Below, piece by piece: positions 63,118-64,000 of a DNA stretch of 64,000 bases (within the stretch, counting starts at the first letter, position 1; every line of letters starts with the position of its first letter). Position numbers and translations under genes: made by a program. This DNA is from Campylobacter concisus. GTDB taxonomy: Bacteria > Campylobacterota > Campylobacteria > Campylobacterales > Campylobacteraceae. Location: NCBI RefSeq assembly GCF_015230015.1, contig NZ_JAAKZC010000006.1, positions 61,682 through 125,681 of the forward strand, given 5' to 3'. The notes beneath the pieces are model-generated. The model saw nothing but the letters and a program-made list of their open reading frames with translations, did no database searches and was not told the origin of the DNA.

Positions 63118-63522
63118 TTACTTCTTAACGATGTCACTTAGTTTTATAGCGTCAAGCATCTCGTCGATCTTGCCTTGAAGGCCGCTAAACATCGACCAAA
63201 TTTGACAGCTTGAAGCTTTGTTTGACGGGCAGCCAAGTGCTGAAGATGAGCACTCAAAGACGCTTAGTTCGCGCTTTTCGGCGCATTCGATTATCTTTTT
63301 TATACTTAAATTTTCAGGTTCGCCGTTTAGTGCAAAACCGCCATTTGCTCCTTTAAATGACTTTAAAACTCCATCTTTTGCTAAATTTTGTAAAATTTTT
63401 GCCAGAAAGCTTTTTGAAATTTTAAGCTCATTTGAGATCGTATCAACATCAACTGGCGATGATTTTTGAGATATTAAAATAAGCGAAAGTAGAGCGTATT
63501 CGCTTGCCTTTGTAAAAAGCAT
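63118..63522 (-). CDS. Rrf2-family iron-sulfur transcription regulator
   Basis: A 134-residue winged-helix regulator. The Rrf2 start (LFTKASEYALLSLILISQKS), HTH (VDVDTISNELKISKSFLAKI then LQNLAKDGVLKSFKGANGGF) and a Cys set at about 91, 98 and 106 (FECSSSALGCPSNKASSCQI) place it with IscR/NsrR/RsrR-type Fe-S sensors. A further Cys is at 80. Such regulators sense nitric oxide, redox state or iron-sulfur status. Divergent from rpsO; flhA follows at 2 bp, so flhA could be co-transcribed. Confidence 0.87.
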   Translation of the reverse strand: MLFTKASEYALLSLILISQKSSPVDVDTISNELKISKSFLAKILQNLAKDGVLKSFKGANGGFALNGEPENLSIKKIIECAEKRELSVFECSSSALGCPSNKASSCQIWSMFSGLQGKIDEMLDAIKLSDIVKK

Positions 63523-63628
63523 TTATCTTCCTTAACTCTTTAAATAGCCCTAATTTTATTAAATTTTTACTGCATTTTTCATTAATTTTTAAAAAGCGTA
63601 ATTTTATCTAACTTTATGTTTTAAATGC

Positions 63629-63663
63629 TATAATCGCTCTTCCAAAATTCACCAATCAGGAGG
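63629..63663 (+). promoter_or_regulatory. rpsO promoter and ribosome binding site
   Basis: TGC-TATAAT extended -10 (TATAAT 63629-63634) and a full AGGAGG at 63658-63663, five bases before the ATG. Confidence 0.7.
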
Positions 63664-63668
63664 TCATC

Positions 63669-63941
63669 ATGGCTTTGGATTCGGCTAAAAAAGCTCAAAT
63701 AGTTGCGAAATTCGCTAGAAAAGAGGGAGATACAGGCTCTCCAGAAGTTCAAATAGCTCTTTTAACAGCTAGAATAACTGAACTTACAGAACACCTTAAA
63801 ATTTTCAAAAAAGACTTTTCATCACGTTTAGGTCTTTTGAAACTAGTTGGTCAAAGAAAAAGACTTTTAAAGTATCTTAAAAACAAAGACTACACTACAT
63901 ATTCAAAACTAATCACTGAGCTTGGCTTAAGAGATAAATGA
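63669..63941 (+). CDS. rpsO: 30S ribosomal protein S15
   Basis: Primary 16S rRNA-binding protein of the 30S subunit central domain. At 90 residues it is the standard length; [20 protein letters not shown] and [20 protein letters not shown] are the conserved patches. It has a strong SD and its own terminator, and it stands alone between an Rrf2 regulator and the window end, as in C. jejuni. Confidence 0.98.
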   Translation: MALDSAKKAQIVAKFARKEGDTGSPEVQIALLTARITELTEHLKIFKKDFSSRLGLLKLVGQRKRLLKYLKNKDYTTYSKLITELGLRDK

Positions 63942-63947
63942 TCCCAC

Positions 63948-63970
63948 GGAGAGCGATCTGCTCTCCCTTT
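63948..63970 (+). terminator. rpsO terminator
   Basis: GGAGAGC (63948-63954) pairs with GCTCTCC (63960-63966), loop of five, followed by CTTTAAATTT. Begins 7 bp after the rpsO stop. Confidence 0.75.
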
Positions 63971-64000
63971 AAATTTCACTTTTTACTTTCAAAATTTATC

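Overview
The window reads as a chromosomal piece of an epsilonproteobacterium of the genus Campylobacter, most like the C. concisus group. The grounds are gene content and order that match known Campylobacter neighbourhoods: hemH/oxidoreductase/alaS/maf/pbpA; nth-peb4-fba followed by a MotA/OmpA-like pair; cmoB plus a Cj0977-type hot-dog protein; nadE, lpxK, thrC, kdsB; flhA-rrf2-rpsO; a FlaC secreted flagellin and a MOMP porin. The DNA is AT-rich and loaded with the hexamer AAATTT. No rRNA, tRNA, complete insertion sequence, prophage or CRISPR array was seen.

Layout. 1-9.2 kb: heme, tRNA charging and cell-wall genes, ending in a phosphoethanolamine transferase gene broken by two one-base insertions. 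9.2-21.3 kb (minus strand): glyS, a secreted nuclease-like protein, trmL, cca with a CiaD-like gene, leuB/leuD, exporters, asparaginase and azlCD. 21.4-23.7 kb: three Sel1-repeat secreted proteins in a row. 23.7-28.7 kb: distal rod genes behind a sigma-54 promoter with a 37-residue microprotein after flgG, then rpoD, a degenerate repeat cluster and flaC. 28.8-35.2 kb: a six-gene minus-strand operon peb4-fba-motor pair-PLP enzyme-hisD. 35.3-39 kb: nth, then a Tat transglutaminase-like/MerT/MerP/pepD operon. 39-45.3 kb: a small lipoprotein, cmoB, the Cj0977-like gene, porA, ppk2 and dsbD.

45.3-57 kb is the most unusual part. It holds an XRE regulator with a 59-residue partner, the hrcA-grpE-dnaK heat-shock operon (CIRCE operator, consensus sigma-70 promoter, and an unknown 75-residue gene wedged between grpE and dnaK), then gloB, nadE, a DegT-family gene without the PLP lysine, lpxK, cutA, thrC and kdsB. 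Its two ends carry adjacent pieces of one broken second pepD copy in opposite orientation. Flipping the 11 kb segment rejoins them in frame, so this looks like an inversion scar.

57-64 kb: pyrC, pyrB, small Sel1 and unknown genes, a DHH phosphoesterase, flhA, an Rrf2 regulator with a Cys cluster, and rpsO.

Most genes are housekeeping. The best candidates for undescribed biology are the motor-like OmpA/MotA pair, the small genes in the heat-shock operon and after flgG, the lysine-less DegT protein, and the XRE unit with its palindromic operator and probable leaderless message. Start sites were moved from the longest reading frame where a Shine-Dalgarno sequence or stop-start overlap supported it.
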